NCBI RefSeq assembly: GCF_026914305.1
Contig: NZ_CP113866.1
Span: forward strand, 2,173,501-2,237,500
Length of the DNA: 64,000 nucleotides
Direction: 5' to 3'
Source: Caldicellulosiruptor acetigenus
GTDB taxonomy: Bacteria > Bacillota > Thermoanaerobacteria > Caldicellulosiruptorales > Caldicellulosiruptoraceae
The stretch's first letter is position 1. The number at the start of each line of letters is the position of its first letter. Of the stretch, positions 26,629 to 36,299 are shown piece after piece. The notes beneath the pieces are model-generated. The model was given only the letters and a program-made list of their open reading frames with translations, ran no database searches and was not told where the DNA came from. A program made the position numbers and the translations under genes.

Positions 26629-27618
26629 TCACAATTCCAATCTTTTCACATATTCTTCAAGCTCCCAGTAAGCTTCAAAATTCAGTTTTTTTCCAAGCTC
26701 CTCTTTTATTTGAATAAGATCAAGAATCAAAACTTCAAATGAAGCTATGCCTGTTCTCTCACCCACGCCCCTGATACAGCAATTTGCAGTTGATGCTCCA
26801 AACAGCCATGCACATACTGCGTTTGCCTGTGCCTTATAAAAATCATTGTGACCGTGCCACTCAAGTCTTTGATGGGAAAGACCGCAATGTAGCCGCAGGA
26901 CGTTTATAAGCCTTGGAACACTTCGGGGCAAGCTTGCATACTCGTATGGAACACCCAATCCCAATGTATCACAAAGTTTATAACGAATCTCTATGCCCAC
27001 GTTTTTTGTTTTACTTTCAATTAACATAATAAAAGGTATCACAAAGTTTTGGATATCAGCCCTTGTAATATCCTCAAGGTGAACCCTTGGTTTTAAGTTC
27101 AAAGCCAGAGCTTCTTCAATTATATCTATATACTCTTTTGCAACCTCAAGCCTTGTCTTGCCAAACTTTTTGTAAATATGATAGTCTGATGCTGGCATCA
27201 AAATTCCAACCTCATCAAGCCCCAACTCTTTTGCAATCTTTAGTTCTTCCTTTTTAGATCTCACCCACCCCACCACCCGTGGAAATTTGAACCCTTTCTT
27301 CAAACACTTTTCAACGCATCGTCTGTGATAGTTTGTATAAAGGAAAAATTCTGAGTATTCTATTGTTCCGGTTTCGTTATCTATATAATGGAAATATTCA
27401 AAAATCCTTTCCACGTTATCTTCTCCTATATACGAAATTGCTTGCTGACCTTCTCTGAATGTGCTATCTGAGATGCAAAGATTTTCTGGAATATCTAAAG
27501 AAACGGGTGTATCTTCAAAAGGTATCTTTGGTATTGAGGTGTACGGAAATATATCTTTAAAATAATTTGGCGCGTTCCTTGATAGAATCTCATATTCCTC
27601 ATTTTCAATTTTGATCAT
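26629..27618 (-). CDS. nifV: Homocitrate synthase-like protein of the nif operon
   Basis: About 329 residues with the DRE-TIM fold: ISDSTFREGQQAISY at the metal/acetyl-CoA end, YSEFFLYTN, HLEDITRAD and WHGHNDFYKAQANAVCAW with metal-binding HGHND. It is the last gene of the nif operon, so it most likely condenses 2-oxoglutarate and acetyl-CoA to homocitrate for the nitrogenase cofactor. It is related to the 465-aa enzyme at 39.8 kb but lacks that protein's C-terminal ~130 residues. The ATG at 27618 follows GAGGAG at nine bases; a TTG start at 27651 overlaps modB. Confidence 0.78.
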   Translation of the reverse strand: MIKIENEEYEILSRNAPNYFKDIFPYTSIPKIPFEDTPVSLDIPENLCISDSTFREGQQAISYIGEDNVERIFEYFHYIDNETGTIEYSEFFLYTNYHRRCVEKCLKKGFKFPRVVGWVRSKKEELKIAKELGLDEVGILMPASDYHIYKKFGKTRLEVAKEYIDIIEEALALNLKPRVHLEDITRADIQNFVIPFIMLIESKTKNVGIEIRYKLCDTLGLGVPYEYASLPRSVPRLINVLRLHCGLSHQRLEWHGHNDFYKAQANAVCAWLFGASTANCCIRGVGERTGIASFEVLILDLIQIKEELGKKLNFEAYWELEEYVKRLEL

Positions 27619-27647
27619 AGTCCCCATCTCCTCTAACTTTCTAAACT

Positions 27648-28418
27648 TCAATAATCAACATTGTTCAAAAGCTTTTTGGTAATATAAAGTAGAAGGTATG
27701 AGATGGCTATCATAATAAAGCTTACACAGTAAACTTCATCCTGATTTTGAGCATAAAGTTTATAAATATAAAGAGAAACTGTCTGTGTTCTGCCGTAGAC
27801 ATTCCCCGCAAAAACAACTGTTGCCCCAAACTCACCAAGCGCTCGTGAGAAGGTCCCAAGTATCCCTATCACAATCCCTTTTTTGCAAACAGGCAAATAC
27901 ACTTTAAACAAAAGCCCCAGTTCATCCAATCCTAAGATGTACCCTTCTTCTTTGAGCTGTCTATCCACTGCTAAAAATGAAGTATATGAGACTTTTAAAT
28001 AATATCCCATCGAAACAAATAGCTGGGCAAGGACAACCGCAGATGTAGTAAATGGAATCTCAAAACCAATTTTGCTCAAATACCTGCCTAAAAAACCCAT
28101 CCTTCCATAAAGTAAAAGAAGCAAAACTCCTGTTATGATTGGCGGTAGAACATTTGGCAAATCAATTAAAATCTCGAGAAACTCATTTTTCTTTTTCAAA
28201 GATGAAAGCAAATAGGCAAACGGTGTGCACAGCAAAAATGCCAAAACAGAGCAAATCGCAGCAGTAAAAAATGAAAGACCAAATGCAGTCATGGTCTCTT
28301 CTTTTGTTAAAGCATTTATTAATGTGCTATATGGCACAACAAAGATAAGGTTTATAAAAGGCAAGAGCAAAAACAGCAAAAACGGAATTGATAAAAAGAA
28401 TATCTTTTTCATCTTCAT
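27648..28418 (-). CDS. modB: Molybdate ABC transporter permease
   Basis: A 256-residue membrane protein with about five to six helices and the permease EAA loop GLDELGLLFKVYLPVCKKGIV, which contacts the ATPase. The segment DLPNVLPPIITGVLLLL and the ending FSRALGEFGATVVFAGN are characteristic of ModB/CysTW-type permeases. It imports molybdate with ModA, supplying the FeMo-cofactor. It lies inside the nif operon directly after modA. No modC ATPase is in the operon or elsewhere in the window, so the ATPase must be encoded elsewhere or shared. Confidence 0.88.
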   Translation of the reverse strand: MKMKKIFFLSIPFLLFLLLPFINLIFVVPYSTLINALTKEETMTAFGLSFFTAAICSVLAFLLCTPFAYLLSSLKKKNEFLEILIDLPNVLPPIITGVLLLLLYGRMGFLGRYLSKIGFEIPFTTSAVVLAQLFVSMGYYLKVSYTSFLAVDRQLKEEGYILGLDELGLLFKVYLPVCKKGIVIGILGTFSRALGEFGATVVFAGNVYGRTQTVSLYIYKLYAQNQDEVYCVSFIMIAISYLLLYITKKLLNNVDY

Positions 28419-28452
28419 TCACACACTTTTGGGATTATTTAAAAAAGCCCAA

Positions 28453-29238
28453 TCATTCATATCCCTTTTCTTTCAATAGCTTTGCAATGGTTTTGGTCTT
28501 AATAAAAGCTATAAAATCTTTTGCAAGCTTTGGATTTTTAGTTTTCTTTACAGCTGCAACATAGTGGCTTGCAACTACATTATATTTTTCTGGAATGGTT
28601 ATTATCTTGAGCTTTGTAAGTTTTGCATCAGTAAAATAAACAATCCCCGCGTCAGCTTCACCAACCTTTACCTTTTGAATTACATTAGTGAGCTCAAACT
28701 CCTGCGAAATAATGTTGCCTATTATATCGCTGTAAAGACTCTTGTTATCATTTTTTATCTTGTCAATTACCATCTTTGTGTACATACCAATTGGAGATAC
28801 AGGGTCGGCTATACAAAGCCTTATCCCCTTTTTTGAAATATCTTCAAACTTTTTTACGTCTGGAGAACTTGATATTACACAGAGTTTTGATTTAGCAAAA
28901 ATTTCATATTTATCTATATATTTGGCCTTTTTGAGACTATCGATATACCTTTTGTCTGCTGAAAAAAATACATCACATTCTGCTCCATTTTTTAGCTGTG
29001 TGACAAGCACATGGGTTCCCGCAACATTGAGAATAACTTTGCATGATTTTTGTTTTTCGAACTGTTTAGAAATGTCTTTTACAATACTTTCCAACGTGTT
29101 AGGAACAAAAACAATCAAACTTTCATTTTTGGTTTTATCTTTGCCAAAAGATACATTAGAAACTGTTGATAATAAAATAGAGGCTATTATAAAAAAATAG
29201 ACACATCGCATCTTAAAAATAAAAAGTTTTTTTATCAT
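28453..29238 (-). CDS. modA: Molybdate-binding protein
   Basis: About 261 residues of the ModA family. An N-terminal hydrophobic segment (CVYFFIIASILLSTVSNVSFG) serves as signal or anchor. LIVFVPNTLESIVKDISKQFE, NVAGTHVLVTQLKNGAECDVFFSAD and IADPVSPIGMYTKM form the oxyanion site; the usual GSSG pattern is AGTHVL here, so an alternative ligand such as tungstate cannot be excluded. The ATG at 29238 follows AAAGGA. It is followed by modB and preceded by nifX, placing metal uptake in the nitrogenase transcript. Confidence 0.85.
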   Translation of the reverse strand: MIKKLFIFKMRCVYFFIIASILLSTVSNVSFGKDKTKNESLIVFVPNTLESIVKDISKQFEKQKSCKVILNVAGTHVLVTQLKNGAECDVFFSADKRYIDSLKKAKYIDKYEIFAKSKLCVISSSPDVKKFEDISKKGIRLCIADPVSPIGMYTKMVIDKIKNDNKSLYSDIIGNIISQEFELTNVIQKVKVGEADAGIVYFTDAKLTKLKIITIPEKYNVVASHYVAAVKKTKNPKLAKDFIAFIKTKTIAKLLKEKGYE

Positions 29239-29284
29239 TTCTTGCATCTTCCTTTCATTTTGCAAAATGCAAGACCAGCTTACT

Positions 29285-29611
29285 TTACATAAAAAGCTCC
29301 ATAATCTCTCTCAAAGCATCTTTTATAAACCCTTGTCTTTCCAAGACAATTTTGTCAGATAGTTTTTCCAAGGCACAAAGCCCAATCCTGTTTGCTACAA
29401 TTACATCACAGTCTTTTAGCATATCTATTCTTTTTTCTATCCTCTGCTCATTAGAACAATCTTCTTCTTTGTCTTTAAATTCTCTAACACATATAAGTTC
29501 ACAGCTTCCATCGCTGAAAAGATCAACTATTAGAAAATTTTCGCTATTCCCAAAATGTCTATTTACAAGTCTTCCATCACTTGTTGCAATTGCTACTCTC
29601 TTTTTCTTCAT
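29285..29611 (-). CDS. nifX: NifX/NafY-type FeMo-cofactor domain protein
   Basis: A 108-residue dinitrogenase iron-molybdenum cofactor domain: VAIATSDGRLVNRHFGNSENFLIVD at the start and DMLKDCDVIVANRIGLCALEKL in the C-terminal half. Such proteins bind NifB-co or FeMo-co and carry it between assembly proteins. In many NifB proteins this domain is fused to the C terminus; here it is a separate gene immediately after the short nifB, so the two probably replace the fused form. Confidence 0.85.
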   Translation of the reverse strand: MKKKRVAIATSDGRLVNRHFGNSENFLIVDLFSDGSCELICVREFKDKEEDCSNEQRIEKRIDMLKDCDVIVANRIGLCALEKLSDKIVLERQGFIKDALREIMELFM

Positions 29612-29632
29612 CTTTTTATCACCACCATTTTT

Positions 29633-30433
29633 TCACACAAGCAATCCAGCTTCATCCGACCTGCACTGTCTGCAATGGGTTATAAGCTGGATTATTTTAC
29701 TGCACTTTTCTCTCGCTTGAGCAAGAACACTGCAAGATGGTCTTTCAATATCAGAAAATTTTGCATATGGTATGAGCGGCATTATATTCATCACTTTAGC
29801 ACCAAGAGCTTTGACTCTTGCAGCGACCTCCTCAATGTGATGGTTATTTATTCCAGGTATTAAAACTGTATTTACCTTTACCATAAGCCCAAGCTCAGAA
29901 GCTCTGTAGATACCATATTGTTGTTTATGGACAATGAGCTCTGCCGCCTCTTTGCCAAAATATAGAAGTTCATTGTACATGGCAAATTCATAAATGTTTT
30001 GAGCAATATTGCTATCTACTGCGTTGACCGTGACTGTCACATATTTGACATTGTAATTTAAAAGCACTTCCGCCAAATCTTCTAATAAAAGCCCATTTGT
30101 GCTTATACAAAACTCTGCCTGTGCATCATAATTTCTTATAAGCTCAAAAGTTTCAAATGTTTCTTGATTGAAGAGAGGATCGCCCGGTCCAGAAATTCCT
30201 ACTATTTTTATAGTTCTGTCTCTACTTGTAATATCCTTGTACCTTCTAAGCGCTTCTTGTGGACTTAACACTTTTGAGCATGCGCCAGGATGGTGATCGT
30301 TTATGCATGAGATGTTCCTGTCACAGTAATTACATTTGATATTGCAAGACTTTGCAACAGGAAGATGTATTCTGCCAATTTTATATATGACATCTTTATT
30401 GAAACATGGGTGACCAAGAAGTTTACTTTCCAT
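29633..30433 (-). CDS. nifB: NifB, radical SAM FeMo-cofactor precursor synthase (SAM domain only)
   Basis: A 266-residue radical SAM protein. GRIHLPVAKSCNIKCNYCDR has the CxxxCxxC that binds the SAM-cleaving [4Fe-4S] cluster, followed by the NifB-specific SCINDHHPGACSKVLSPQEA and GISGPGDPLFN. Further cysteines near the C terminus (PSCSVL, HCRQCRSDEAG) match the ligands of the K clusters. NifB fuses two clusters with a carbide to make NifB-co, the committed step for all nitrogenase cofactors. The NifX-like C-terminal extension is absent. One base separates it from the NifE-like gene. Confidence 0.93.
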   Translation of the reverse strand: MESKLLGHPCFNKDVIYKIGRIHLPVAKSCNIKCNYCDRNISCINDHHPGACSKVLSPQEALRRYKDITSRDRTIKIVGISGPGDPLFNQETFETFELIRNYDAQAEFCISTNGLLLEDLAEVLLNYNVKYVTVTVNAVDSNIAQNIYEFAMYNELLYFGKEAAELIVHKQQYGIYRASELGLMVKVNTVLIPGINNHHIEEVAARVKALGAKVMNIMPLIPYAKFSDIERPSCSVLAQAREKCSKIIQLITHCRQCRSDEAGLLV

Positions 30434-30434
30434 C

Positions 30435-31724
30435 TCAAATCAACCTCCATACAGGTGCATGTATTTCTTTGAACAAATCTTCACACATGTTTAAAAAGCC
30501 TTCAAAACATGCATATGGTTTTGTCTCCTGAGGAAATACCAAAAAAGGTACTCCAAACTTGTGTGCAAGATACCATTCTCTTGTTCCGCCAATAAATACA
30601 TCAGGTTCTATTCTCAAGAGAATTTCCTCTATTTCTGCACAATTAAAATCATCGATAAAAAGTGCAGAAGGAAGCTCAAAGCGTGCTGCCTCATAATCGA
30701 TATTGCATCCAAACTGACTGCCACATACACAGATTTCAAGTCCTGCTTCTTTAAACGCACCAGCCATAAAACCTATCCTTGAACCTCCAAGAAGAATAAT
30801 CGCTTTTTTGCCAAAAATTTTCTTTTTATATTTCTCAAGCTTATCTCTTATTTTTTCATACTCTTCTGAAATGACCATTTCTACTTTATGTTCAATACCA
30901 AAAAACTTCGAAATCTTTTTAAGAGAATTTACAGTATTGCTAAGTCCATAGAATGAAACATCTACAAAAGGAATAGAGTATCTTTCTCTCATAAACTGAG
31001 TAAGCAAAAGCCCAGAGCTTTTACAAACAAGCAAGTTCAATGCAGCAGATGTGCTTTTTTGCATAAGATCTGCATCACAATCACCTGTATAGCTGCATAT
31101 AACTTCTATTCCTATCTTTTCTAACAGTTTTTTTATAACCCTCGTCTCTCCTGCCACATTGTATTCACCAATTATGTTTACAGAAAATGGCTGTGTACTT
31201 TCTTTTTTGCAATACTCTGAAAGATAACTTATAATAGCCTTCTGAGCTATGTGGTGCCCGTCTGACTGCGAAAACCCTCCAAACCCAGGAACCTCAACAG
31301 GAATGATAGGTTTTTGTACTTTTTCTTTTACTTTCTCTACAACCCATTTTATTTCTTCACCAATCTGTGAAGATGTGCATGTTGAATATACGAATATCAT
31401 ACTGTGTTCAGGAAAGATTTTTGCTGCTTCTTCAATACACCTTTCAAGCTTTTCATGCGCACCAAAGATAACATCCTTTTCATTCATATCAGTTGAAAGT
31501 ATTAAATAATTCTTCTTTCTTACATTCTGACCATAATATGCACAGTCAGCAGGTGCGTGCACAATGTGAGTTGAATTTCTTACAGGGGCAAGAACCCAGC
31601 GCGCCCCATAATAGGTGCAAGCGCGCTGGGACATCACACCTGGAATTGTTGGTCTTGAACACTGAGGTATTCCGCTCTGTACAATGTGCCCCTGTCTTTG
31701 CTCTAAAAAAGCTTTTATAGCCAT
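30435..31724 (-). CDS. nifE: NifE-like cofactor scaffold protein
   Basis: A 429-residue member of the nitrogenase component 1 superfamily. SQRACTYYGARWVLAPV, HAPADCAYYGQNV and YSTCTSSQIGEE give the three P-cluster-type cysteines seen in NifE, and NLLVCKSSGLLL holds a fourth Cys. GHHIAQKAI and FGGFSQSD keep the cofactor pocket region. Together with NifN it normally matures NifB-co to FeMo-co. Here it directly follows nifK, and no second NifN-like gene exists in the operon, so it may act as a homodimer or with NifK. Confidence 0.85.
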   Translation of the reverse strand: MAIKAFLEQRQGHIVQSGIPQCSRPTIPGVMSQRACTYYGARWVLAPVRNSTHIVHAPADCAYYGQNVRKKNYLILSTDMNEKDVIFGAHEKLERCIEEAAKIFPEHSMIFVYSTCTSSQIGEEIKWVVEKVKEKVQKPIIPVEVPGFGGFSQSDGHHIAQKAIISYLSEYCKKESTQPFSVNIIGEYNVAGETRVIKKLLEKIGIEVICSYTGDCDADLMQKSTSAALNLLVCKSSGLLLTQFMRERYSIPFVDVSFYGLSNTVNSLKKISKFFGIEHKVEMVISEEYEKIRDKLEKYKKKIFGKKAIILLGGSRIGFMAGAFKEAGLEICVCGSQFGCNIDYEAARFELPSALFIDDFNCAEIEEILLRIEPDVFIGGTREWYLAHKFGVPFLVFPQETKPYACFEGFLNMCEDLFKEIHAPVWRLI

Positions 31725-31749
31725 CTTAATTCACCACTTTTCTTCTTGT

Positions 31750-33129
31750 TTACTGGTGAAGTTTGTCATGTGGATAAGAATAATCTAAGATTGTATTTAC
31801 AATCAAATCCAAAAGCCAGATGCTTCCTTTGTACCCTGTTATTCCATATCTGAAATATCCAACCCTGTCGTATACAGGGAAGCCTATTCTCACAACAGGG
31901 CATTTTACTGATTTTGCAACTTCAACTGCTTTTGAGTTGCCAAGTATGACTTCAACCCCTGCCTCTTTTGCTAAGTATTCAAATTCATAAAGGTCGCTGT
32001 CTACAAGAATTTCACCTTCAATGTTATATTCATCAAAGATTTTCTTTATCTCATCGGCAAAGGTAGGAGAAGTCGTTGCTGTCTCCACCACCTTTACATC
32101 CATCCCAAGTTCACACAAAAACCTTGTAACAGCTATTACAATGTCAGGGTCACCAAACACAGCTGCCCTTCTCATCATTGTATACTGGCAAGTATCTGCC
32201 ATAGCATCTAAAAGAAGACCTCTTTCAACTTTGACTTCTTCTGGAATTTCGATTTCGTAGATAGAAGCAACATTCTCAATAAATTTATCTGTATTTTCTA
32301 CTCCAACCGGGAACGGACCAAGGATACTTTTTACACCAAACTCGCTTTCCAAATAACTTGCACCAGTGCCACCTGCATGAGGACAAAGAGCTAAGATGGC
32401 TTTCCCGTTTGCACAGTCTTCAAGCTCCTGCCATGGCGTGCCACCTTCTGGATAGAGCGGTTTTGGAGGCATCAGTGGTGAGTTTAAGGTTTTTGAAATA
32501 TCAAATAAAACTGAGTATTCTACACCCATTAAACTCAGAAGGTGTTTTACCTCTTCGATGTCGCCGGGATTAATCATTCCTGGAATAATATACAGTTTTT
32601 GATTTGGCTCTTTTGACTTTGCAAAGTATTTGATATACGAAACTGTTGCTGTATCATAGCCTTTGACATGTGTTCCTGCATAGCTTGGTGTATGAATTGG
32701 CACAACAAATACGCTTTGTGCAACCTCATCACCCAGTTCTTCTCTCACCTTTTTATATGCTTCTTTTATAAAAGCTTCTATATCGTCTCCTATGGTTTCG
32801 CTTGAACATGTTGTGACAACACCTATCACCTTTGGCGCATATCTAAAAACAAGATTTCTTATTCCTTCTATAAGATTTCTTCTTCCACCAAACACAGCCG
32901 CATCTTCGTGGAAAGATGTCACTGCAATGTTCACAGGTTCTTTGAAGTGCCTGTTGAACTGGTATCGAACATAAGTGCAGCATCCTTGAGAACCTTGAAC
33001 AAGGGGCACTGCCTTGTCAATACCAAGCGTTGCATACATTGCACCAATTGGTTGACACATCTTTGGAGGATTTATGGTAACATGTCTGTTTGCTTTCGAA
33101 ATTAGCGGACTATCAAGTTTTGTTGCCAT
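31750..33129 (-). CDS. nifK: Nitrogenase component 1 beta subunit
   Basis: About 459 residues. P-cluster cysteines appear in NPPKMCQPIGA, GSQGCCTYVRY and VTTCSSETIGDD. SPLMPPKPLYPEGGTPW and TYTMM-region QYTMMRRAAVFGDPD are typical NifK segments. It forms the heterotetramer with NifD and carries the P cluster that feeds electrons to the active-site cofactor. The N-terminal extension of Mo-nitrogenase NifK from Proteobacteria is missing, as in the Vnf/Anf branch and many clostridial NifK. The ATG at 33129 lies behind AGGAGG and overlaps the nifD end by 28 bp, indicating coupling. Confidence 0.95.
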   Translation of the reverse strand: MATKLDSPLISKANRHVTINPPKMCQPIGAMYATLGIDKAVPLVQGSQGCCTYVRYQFNRHFKEPVNIAVTSFHEDAAVFGGRRNLIEGIRNLVFRYAPKVIGVVTTCSSETIGDDIEAFIKEAYKKVREELGDEVAQSVFVVPIHTPSYAGTHVKGYDTATVSYIKYFAKSKEPNQKLYIIPGMINPGDIEEVKHLLSLMGVEYSVLFDISKTLNSPLMPPKPLYPEGGTPWQELEDCANGKAILALCPHAGGTGASYLESEFGVKSILGPFPVGVENTDKFIENVASIYEIEIPEEVKVERGLLLDAMADTCQYTMMRRAAVFGDPDIVIAVTRFLCELGMDVKVVETATTSPTFADEIKKIFDEYNIEGEILVDSDLYEFEYLAKEAGVEVILGNSKAVEVAKSVKCPVVRIGFPVYDRVGYFRYGITGYKGSIWLLDLIVNTILDYSYPHDKLHQ

Positions 33130-34496
33130 TGTGATGCCCACCTCCTGTCAACGAATTTCCAAACTGGAGCATAGAGTGACTTGTAAAGGTCTCTTGCAAA
33201 ATTGACCAGACCTTCAAAAGCTACATATGGCCCATTTTCGTAAGAATGTGAGTTCAAAGATGGAACACCAATCTTGTGTGCAAGGTATTTCTCTTTCAAT
33301 CCTGTGAGGAATATATCGGGTTTATACTTTTCTATAACCTCTTCAAGCTCAAGCTCGTTAGGATTATCGATCACCAAAACTCCATCGTCTGCTCTTGCGT
33401 TTATCTTTTCATAGTCATCCTCATGCCCAAATGTTGTAGCACATGCAACAACTTCTATCCCAAGGTCACGCATAAGCGGTATCCAGTGCCAGACTCTTGG
33501 TGCTCCAACGTAAATCATTGCACGCTTGCCGCGAAGCTTTTCTCTGAAAAACTCAAGCCTTAGCATAATACTTTCTAGCTCTTCTTCAATCACTTCTTCC
33601 ACCTTTTTTTCAATTCCAAAAAACTTTCCTATCTCCCTGAGAGAATTAATTGTTTCGGTAATTCCAAAAAGTGTTACCCTGATAAATGGCGTGCCGTACT
33701 TTTCTTTCATAAGCCTTGCAATGTATGTTGCTGACCTCTGACAGTGGACAATGTTGAGCTTTGCATAGTGCATCTTACACAGATTATCATAGGAAGCGTT
33801 TCCAGTAAATGCTGTTATAATCCTCAAGCCAATCTTTGTGAATAGCTTCTCAAGCACCCAATAATCTCCATCAATGTTGTACTCGCCTATGATATTAACG
33901 TCATACGGTGTTGGGTCTTCAAGTTCTTTTGTCCCAACAATTTTTTCAAAGATTGTGTGATTTGCGATATGATGACCTTTAGACTGAGAAACACCGCAAA
34001 AACCCGGTGAATTAAATGCAATGACTGGCTTTCCTATTGCTTTTGAAGCTTTTTTGGCAACAGCTTCTAAATCATCACCAATTAGGGCAGTTGGACATGT
34101 TGCATATATAAATACCGCTTTGGCTTCAGGAAACTGCTGGTTTGCTTCAATTATTGCATTGTAAAGCTTCTTTTCCCCACCGAAAACTATGTCTTTTTCT
34201 TGCATGTCAGTTGAAAAGCAATACTTTCTATGAAATTCACTATCGGATAGGTGTCTTCGTGATGACCACGTATAATATGCACAGCCAATTGGCCCATGGA
34301 CTATCTGAATTACATCTTTAACAGGTCCTCCAACAACACCTCTTGCTCCTGCAAATGCACAACCACGCTCTGTCATGTCACCCGGGATGGTTCTTACATT
34401 GCACACAGGTACAACAGGATTGTTCCTGTCAGTTATATATGTGTGTTTTCCTCTTTCTTCAATGCACCTGTCACAGTCCAAAGTCACAAATGGCAT
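33102..34496 (-). CDS. nifD: Nitrogenase component 1 alpha subunit
   Basis: About 464 residues. P-cluster ligands lie in MTERGCAFAGA, GPIGCAYYTW and YATCPTALIG. The cofactor cysteine is in NIVHCQRSATYIAR and the cofactor histidine in LNSHSYENGPY; the pocket segment GVSQSKGHHIAN keeps the Gln and His of Mo-nitrogenase. The usual GGLRPRH region reads GAPRVWHW, and the C-terminal NSHSYENGPYVAFEGLVNFARD is closer to Vnf/Anf alpha subunits. No delta subunit (vnfG/anfG) is present. It reduces N2 to ammonia with NifK. The ATG at 34496 follows AGGAGG at nine bases. Confidence 0.93.
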   Translation of the reverse strand: MPFVTLDCDRCIEERGKHTYITDRNNPVVPVCNVRTIPGDMTERGCAFAGARGVVGGPVKDVIQIVHGPIGCAYYTWSSRRHLSDSEFHRKYCFSTDMQEKDIVFGGEKKLYNAIIEANQQFPEAKAVFIYATCPTALIGDDLEAVAKKASKAIGKPVIAFNSPGFCGVSQSKGHHIANHTIFEKIVGTKELEDPTPYDVNIIGEYNIDGDYWVLEKLFTKIGLRIITAFTGNASYDNLCKMHYAKLNIVHCQRSATYIARLMKEKYGTPFIRVTLFGITETINSLREIGKFFGIEKKVEEVIEEELESIMLRLEFFREKLRGKRAMIYVGAPRVWHWIPLMRDLGIEVVACATTFGHEDDYEKINARADDGVLVIDNPNELELEEVIEKYKPDIFLTGLKEKYLAHKIGVPSLNSHSYENGPYVAFEGLVNFARDLYKSLYAPVWKFVDRRWASQWQQNLIVR

Positions 34497-34532
34497 GACT
34501 GTCAACCTCCTTTTATTTAAAGATAGGCTTTT

Positions 34533-34907
34533 TTATATCAGGGCTTCATAGCCCTTTTCTCTTGTCCTGATTCTTATGCTATCTTCAACAGGAAGAACAA
34601 ATATCTTTCCATCGCCAATTTGACCTGTGCGATTTACAGCCATAATGATATTGACAACCCTCTCAACGTCTCTATCATCTACAATGATTGTAACCATTCT
34701 TTTGGGAATAAACTCCATAGCGGTGGATGAAAGAACCATCTCTGTAGCTTTGTCAACCTCCACTGCTTTTACCTCACCAACCAGCCCTCGCTGTTTGCCA
34801 CGCCCCATGACTTTTTGGAATGTGGCAGCGGGATACCCCGCTGCAGCCAGCACATCTTTTGTCACACCCACTTTGTTCATTCGGATAATAGCTACAATCT
34901 CTTTCAT
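34533..34907 (-). CDS. nifI2: NifI2, PII-like nitrogenase regulator
   Basis: A PII-family protein of about 124 residues with KEIVAIIRMNKVGVTKDVLAAAG and the C-terminal TGQIGDGKIFVLPVEDSIRIRT. The T loop region is longer and unlike that of GlnB, as is usual for NifI2. With NifI1 it binds dinitrogenase NifDK and blocks electron transfer when 2-oxoglutarate is low or ADP high, giving post-translational ammonia switch-off. Placement between nifH and nifD is the hallmark. The ATG at 34907 is chosen; a TTG two codons upstream has better ribosome-site spacing. Confidence 0.93.
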   Translation of the reverse strand: MKEIVAIIRMNKVGVTKDVLAAAGYPAATFQKVMGRGKQRGLVGEVKAVEVDKATEMVLSSTAMEFIPKRMVTIIVDDRDVERVVNIIMAVNRTGQIGDGKIFVLPVEDSIRIRTREKGYEALI

Positions 34908-34930
34908 TTTCAAAAAATACCTCCTTCTTA

Positions 34931-35248
34931 CTACAGACCCTTTTCTCCCGTTCTGATGGTATAAGCTTCTTCAACAGGGCTTATAAATATCTTGCCGTCA
35001 CCGAAATTGCCGGTATACGCATTTTGCAAGATTATATCAACCACTTTTTGGCAGTCATTATCTTCTACTACCATCATGATCATTGTCTTTGGAAGTTCGT
35101 CATAGACGATGTTCCCTGTTTTGATACCTTTTTGTTTTCCACGTCCAAATACATCAATCTTTGTCATTGAAACAAAACCGTTTGAGTCAAGTGCTCTCAC
35201 AACCTTTTCTTGCATCTCTGGCCTAATTATTGCTCGTATCATCTTCAT
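34931..35248 (-). CDS. nifI1: NifI1, PII-like nitrogenase regulator
   Basis: A 105-residue PII-family protein: MIRAIIRPEMQEKVVRALD at the start, VFGRGKQKGI before the T loop and NFGDGKIFISPVEEAYTIRTGE at the end. The partner of NifI2 in the NifI1-NifI2 hexamer complex that reversibly inhibits NifDK in methanogens and clostridia. It sits between nifH and nifI2, with 24- and 23-bp gaps, in the conserved order. Confidence 0.93.
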   Translation of the reverse strand: MKMIRAIIRPEMQEKVVRALDSNGFVSMTKIDVFGRGKQKGIKTGNIVYDELPKTMIMMVVEDNDCQKVVDIILQNAYTGNFGDGKIFISPVEEAYTIRTGEKGL

Positions 35249-35272
35249 AACTATTCAAAACCTCCTTTTTTT

Positions 35273-36097
<825 letters not shown>

Positions 36098-36193
36098 CTA
36101 ATTGCCTCCTTTCAGCAAGATTAAAATTGTTGAATTATGTGTTTTGATATGGTAAACTTAAAAATGGGATAATAAATCAATTTTTTTGCGAGC

Positions 36194-36268
36194 CAGGGGG
36201 AGATGATTTGTGCAAATCTACTAAGTAGCTGCAAGGTAGAGGAAGCACTTTTTATTCTTCTCCCCCTG
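36194..36268. other. Stem-loop element proximal to nifH
   Basis: Perfect 10-bp GC-rich stem CAGGGGGAGA (36194-36203) / TCTCCCCCTG (36259-36268) enclosing 55 nt, with inner GTGC/GCAC pairing and a CTAC-TAA-GTAG hairpin. There is no T run on either side, so it does not look like a terminator. It lies 100-175 nt upstream of nifH, probably within its leader or promoter region. Strand of action is unknown. Confidence 0.5.
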
Positions 36269-36299
36269 TATTTTCAACAAGAATGAGCTAAAATCTATG

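Noticed and set aside
30435-31724. NifN rather than NifE
   Set aside because: The cysteine pattern and the 'SQRACTYYGAR' start match NifE; no second E/N-type gene is left over.
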